Origin: Gynurincola endophyticus
Lineage (GTDB): Bacteria; Bacteroidota; Bacteroidia; Chitinophagales; Chitinophagaceae
Length of the DNA: 64,000 nucleotides
NCBI RefSeq assembly: GCF_003991195.1
Contig: NZ_RCWL01000002.1
Span: 124,001 to 188,000, forward strand
Direction: 5' to 3'
In this document: positions 61,275-64,000 of the stretch, one piece after another
Numbering within the stretch: the stretch's first letter is position 1
How the letters are laid out: each line of letters opens with the position of its first letter
Notes under the pieces: model-generated
Database searches by the model: none
What the model was told of the DNA's origin: nothing
Seen by the model: the letters and a program-made list of their open reading frames with translations, nothing else
Program-made: the position numbers and the translations under genes

Positions 61275-62282
61275 TTATAATAATTGAGCAGCGTTTTCTT
61301 TTAAAACTTTTTTAAAGTGTTCAATGGTTTCTTCGAGAGAATCATTAGATCTACCTCCTGCTGCATTGAAGTGACCTCCCCCATTGAAATATTTTCGGGC
61401 AAATGTATTAACGTCAAAATCTCCTTTACTTCTGAAACTCCATTTACGCTCCTCATCCCTGTCGATGACCAAAGCCGCAAATTTAATCCCTTTGATTGTT
61501 AAAGGATAATTCACCAAACCGTCGGTATCGCCGGTTTTGATTTCAAATTTAAACAAGTCACGTTTGGAAATCCAAATAATGGCAGTATTATATTCATAAA
61601 ACACTTCCATTCTTTTCAAAAGCACGTAACCTAAAAAGCGCACCCTGTTTTCAAGGAAGTTGTCATAAATGTTTTCATGAATACGGGTATGCTCAATTCC
61701 TTTTTCTTTCAGATCGGCAATCATCCGGTGCGTACTGGCCGTTGCTCCAGGAAATCTGAACGACCCTGTATCTGTCATTACACCCGCATACAAACATCCT
61801 GCGATGGTTTGATCTATCCATTCACCTTTACCTGATTCGATGATAAAGTCATAGACCATTTCGCAGGTAGAGCTCTTAGCCGTATTACTTTCACCGTATT
61901 CAAAATAATCTACGTCAGGTTGCTGGTGATGGTCGATCAATACCTTAGTAGCACTGATATCTTCGAGTACCGGAGCAAAGTTTTTCGTACGCGAAATAAT
62001 GTTAAAATCTAAGCAAAAAAGGCAATTAGCCTGCGCAATGAGCTGTTGAGACAAATTTTTATTGAGTTCAAAATCAATCACCTTGTCCACGCCCGGCATC
62101 CAGTTCAACCAATCACTCCAGTTAGTAGGAGAAATTACATCCACTTTATGCCCGCCTTTTACCAAAAAGTGGTAAAGTGCTAATCCTGACCCCATTGCAT
62201 CGGCATCCGGTTTCTGATGAAAGGTAATGACAATGTTCTGTGGCTGCTCTAAAATCGGATATATTTCTTTAATTGCTTTCAT
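61275..62282 (-). CDS. nrnA: DHH-family phosphoesterase (NrnA: nanoRNase/pAp phosphatase)
   Basis: 335 residues from the ATG at 62282 (a TTG at 62294 is rejected because it falls inside the palindrome 62289-62302). Motifs: KPDADAMGSG (DxD region), CLDFN, LIDHHQQPD (the DHH motif), GVMTDTGSFRFP, and GGGHFNAAGG in the DHHA1 domain. It degrades short oligoribonucleotides and pAp. It is the first gene of a two-gene unit with the FKBP protein. Confidence 0.94.
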   Translation of the reverse strand: MKAIKEIYPILEQPQNIVITFHQKPDADAMGSGLALYHFLVKGGHKVDVISPTNWSDWLNWMPGVDKVIDFELNKNLSQQLIAQANCLFCLDFNIISRTKNFAPVLEDISATKVLIDHHQQPDVDYFEYGESNTAKSSTCEMVYDFIIESGKGEWIDQTIAGCLYAGVMTDTGSFRFPGATASTHRMIADLKEKGIEHTRIHENIYDNFLENRVRFLGYVLLKRMEVFYEYNTAIIWISKRDLFKFEIKTGDTDGLVNYPLTIKGIKFAALVIDRDEERKWSFRSKGDFDVNTFARKYFNGGGHFNAAGGRSNDSLEETIEHFKKVLKENAAQLL

Positions 62283-62288
62283 AAAAGA

Positions 62289-62302
62289 ACGCAAATTTGC
62301 GT
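62289..62302. promoter_or_regulatory. Perfect 14-bp palindrome upstream of nrnA
   Basis: ACGCAAATTTGCGT lies 7 bases before the nrnA ATG in the region between the divergent nrnA and ndk. It may be an operator or a symmetric promoter element. Confidence 0.4.
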
Positions 62303-62386
62303 AATTATCAGGGTTTCTCCAAGTTTAGTTTAGCAGATTTATCCCCATTCAGCGCAGCATTTTTTCGAAAAAGTAACTGAATCGAT

Positions 62387-62394
62387 TATATTTG
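62387..62394 (+). promoter_or_regulatory. -7 promoter box of ndk
   Basis: TATATTTG, an exact TAnnTTTG match, 19 bases before the ATG at 62414. Confidence 0.65.
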
Positions 62395-62413
62395 CGCAAA
62401 ATTGAGACAAGTT

Positions 62414-62830
62414 ATGAGCAATCGCACTTTTACAATGATCAAGCCTGACGCTATGAAAAATGGCCACGCAGGAGCTATTTTAGACAGGATCATTAAAGAA
62501 GGCTTCAGAATAGTTGCCTTAAAACAAACTAAATTAAGCAAAGAAAAAGCTGGTGAGTTTTATGCTGTGCATAAAGAGCGCCCTTTTTACGGCGAATTAG
62601 TAGATTTCATGAGTAGCGGTATCATTATCGCCGCAATTCTTGAAAAAGAAAACGCCGTAGCTGAATTCAGAACTTTAATCGGTGCAACGAATCCTGCTCA
62701 GGCTGCTGAAGGTACTATCCGCAAACAATTTGCTACTTCACTGGGTGAAAATGCAATTCACGGATCTGATAGCGACGAAAACGCTGCTATTGAGGGTAAT
62801 TTCTTCTTCAGTGGTTTAGAGCAATTCTAA
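62414..62830 (+). CDS. ndk: Nucleoside diphosphate kinase
   Basis: 138 residues from the ATG at 62414. [15 protein letters not shown] opens the protein and catalytic His116 is in NAIHGSDS. It balances nucleoside triphosphate pools by phosphate transfer from ATP. A TTG at 62402 is 12 bases further upstream and not needed. Single-gene unit with its own promoter and a compact terminator. Confidence 0.96.
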   Translation: MSNRTFTMIKPDAMKNGHAGAILDRIIKEGFRIVALKQTKLSKEKAGEFYAVHKERPFYGELVDFMSSGIIIAAILEKENAVAEFRTLIGATNPAQAAEGTIRKQFATSLGENAIHGSDSDENAAIEGNFFFSGLEQF

Positions 62831-62837
62831 AAATATC

Positions 62838-62862
62838 AAAACCGCCTGACGGCGGTTTTTTT
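62838..62862 (+). terminator. Rho-independent terminator after ndk
   Basis: AAACCGCC and GGCGGTTT are paired around TGAC, followed by T residues. It begins 7 bases past the stop. Confidence 0.93.
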
Positions 62863-62914
62863 ATTATTCTTACTGCAACGCTCTGATTAAAACATCATCA
62901 GATATTCAGTAATC

Positions 62915-63787
62915 TTATTTTTGTTCTATCGGCGTTACTTTAAAACCCTCCTTCTTCAATAAAGCTATCACCCCTTTTTTTCCACCCAGGTGACCAGCAC
63001 CGAAAGCATACAGATACTTTTGCTTTCCTTTATTCTCTTTCATAATCTTTACCCAGTTTTCATTACGTTCAGACAAAAACTTATCCTCCATGTCAACAAA
63101 AGACTTGTCTTCATTGATCAAAGCATACAGTTCTTCAGCATTGCCTCTCAAATAAGTTTCTACCAGTTTACCAAACTGTTCTTTCGTTTGATCTGGTTGT
63201 CGCATGTACTGAAGTAACCCTTCCACCTGATCTTTATATTCTATTCCCATCATCATATCCAATTGAAACTCGAAAGTCTCCAGCCCTTTTACCGGCTTTT
63301 TCATATCCACAAAACGTTTATTCAGATAAAGATCGATCGCCTCGGTTTTACAATCCAGTAAGTTTTGCATAAACAATTGCTGAATAAAAACAGGTTGCAA
63401 CTTTTTAACCACCATCCAGGGTAAATTCAAACTACTTTGTGTTGCAATGAACTTTTTTAAAGAATCAACGGTCGGAGCCGGTAAAAATTCATCTAACGCT
63501 GTAGAAGAAACAGCTTTTGAAAAAACAGCCAGCGGGTTCACCGCATTCATGTCTAATTCAAGATACAATGTTTCGGCCTGCTCCAATACCAGCTCTAATG
63601 ATTCGGAAACTTTAAACTGATCAGCACAGATCAAATGAATCGTTCCAAACAGATAAAACGGTGTTGAACCCTTTGATTCTACTTTATACAAAAGAGAGTG
63701 ATTACCTGACTTTCTTTTCTGGGCATTTATTTCGATGGCCGATACTTGTAGTAAGAGGAAAGCTAAAATTTTTACAACAAACTTCAT
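62915..63787 (-). CDS. TraB/GumN family protein
   Basis: 290 residues with a signal peptide (cleavage near INAQ). The TraB motifs are YLFGTIHLI near residue 45 and FGAGHLGGKKGV near residue 268. The family is thought to have a metalloprotease-like or hydrolytic fold (TIKI/TraB); function in bacteria is uncertain. It ends the minus-strand block near the right edge. No partner is recognised. Confidence 0.88.
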   Translation of the reverse strand: MKFVVKILAFLLLQVSAIEINAQKRKSGNHSLLYKVESKGSTPFYLFGTIHLICADQFKVSESLELVLEQAETLYLELDMNAVNPLAVFSKAVSSTALDEFLPAPTVDSLKKFIATQSSLNLPWMVVKKLQPVFIQQLFMQNLLDCKTEAIDLYLNKRFVDMKKPVKGLETFEFQLDMMMGIEYKDQVEGLLQYMRQPDQTKEQFGKLVETYLRGNAEELYALINEDKSFVDMEDKFLSERNENWVKIMKENKGKQKYLYAFGAGHLGGKKGVIALLKKEGFKVTPIEQK

Positions 63788-63956
63788 TATGAAATATTTA
63801 TATATTCTTTTTCTTTATAATTTTTTTATCCTGTCTAAATATATTACTTAGTTGTTTAAGTTACAATTATATTACAATTAATTAACAGATCAGAAAAAAT
63901 GGTATGATAAAAATCAAGACCTGCCCTAAGTACTATTTGATTGTAACATTTTTTGC

Positions 63957-63964
63957 TATCTTGC
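63957..63964 (+). promoter_or_regulatory. Possible -7 box of the gene at the right edge
   Basis: TATCTTGC, the same variant as at recF and dciA, 16 bases before the ATG at 63981. Confidence 0.45.
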
Positions 63965-63980
63965 CCCCAAAGTTCAAAAA

Positions 63981-64000
63981 ATGAAGCCTTACCTAATCGT
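63981..64000 (+). CDS. Start of an unidentified gene, cut by the window edge
   Basis: Only MKPYLI and two bases are present, following a promoter-like box and an AT-rich leader. Nothing can be said about function, and it could be chance. Confidence 0.4.

Overview
The window looks like an ordinary chromosomal segment of a Bacteroidota member, most likely Chitinophagaceae or a close relative. Evidence: TonB-dependent and other outer-membrane barrels with CarboxypepD-type N-terminal domains, a BshC bacillithiol enzyme, a Bacteroidota-style LptD and OstA-like pair, BT_3928-type DoxX and DUF1599 proteins, a large lipoprotein zinc protease, AT-rich composition, and many genes preceded by TAnnTTTG, the Bacteroidota -7 promoter box. 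I see no prophage, insertion sequence, CRISPR array or integrase. Two genes are cut by the window edges: purE on the left and an unidentified gene on the right.

Layout. 0-3 kb: end of purE, an unknown protein, bshC. 3-10 kb: a minus-strand unit of alpha-ketoglutarate-semialdehyde dehydrogenase, a lipoprotein aldose epimerase and a DadA-like oxidase, bounded by a promoter and a terminator, next to a TonB receptor. 10-14 kb: purC, a secreted lactonase-fold protein, trhO. 14-18.8 kb: a penicillin-acylase family enzyme with a small membrane protein, an NtrC-type regulator without its DNA-binding domain, and a 42-residue membrane peptide not easily found by gene callers. 18.9-24.5 kb: pdhB, the maf/UbiA/KdsC operon, the Prc protease, tRNA-His. 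24.7-31 kb: DUF445, an outer-membrane barrel, an SGNH hydrolase, ung, plsC.

31-42.5 kb is dominated by envelope biogenesis: LptD, two paralogous N-acetylmuramoyl-L-alanine amidases, an MCE (MlaD-like) protein and an OstA-like protein. An esterase/AraC pair and a 0.7 kb gene-poor stretch rich in inverted repeats lie between the two amidases. 42.6-50 kb: a DeoR regulator, a SpmA-SpmB-type membrane protein, ychF, a zinc protease and rimO. 50-55.5 kb: a small barrel, an HD hydrolase, then a tight minus-strand operon pdhA-TPR-ribH-LutA-EVE-sirtuin. 55.7-64 kb: recF-dciA, the DoxX/DUF1599 pair facing folP, FKBP-nrnA, ndk and a TraB/GumN protein.

The most unusual signals are non-coding or small. 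They are a dispersed, degraded intergenic repeat family, many hairpins at gene ends, dyads at promoters, the 42-residue peptide with its own terminator, a sirtuin with no cysteine at all, and the NtrC-like protein without HTH. No clearly new multi-gene system was found. Function calls come from reading motifs by eye; no database search was run.
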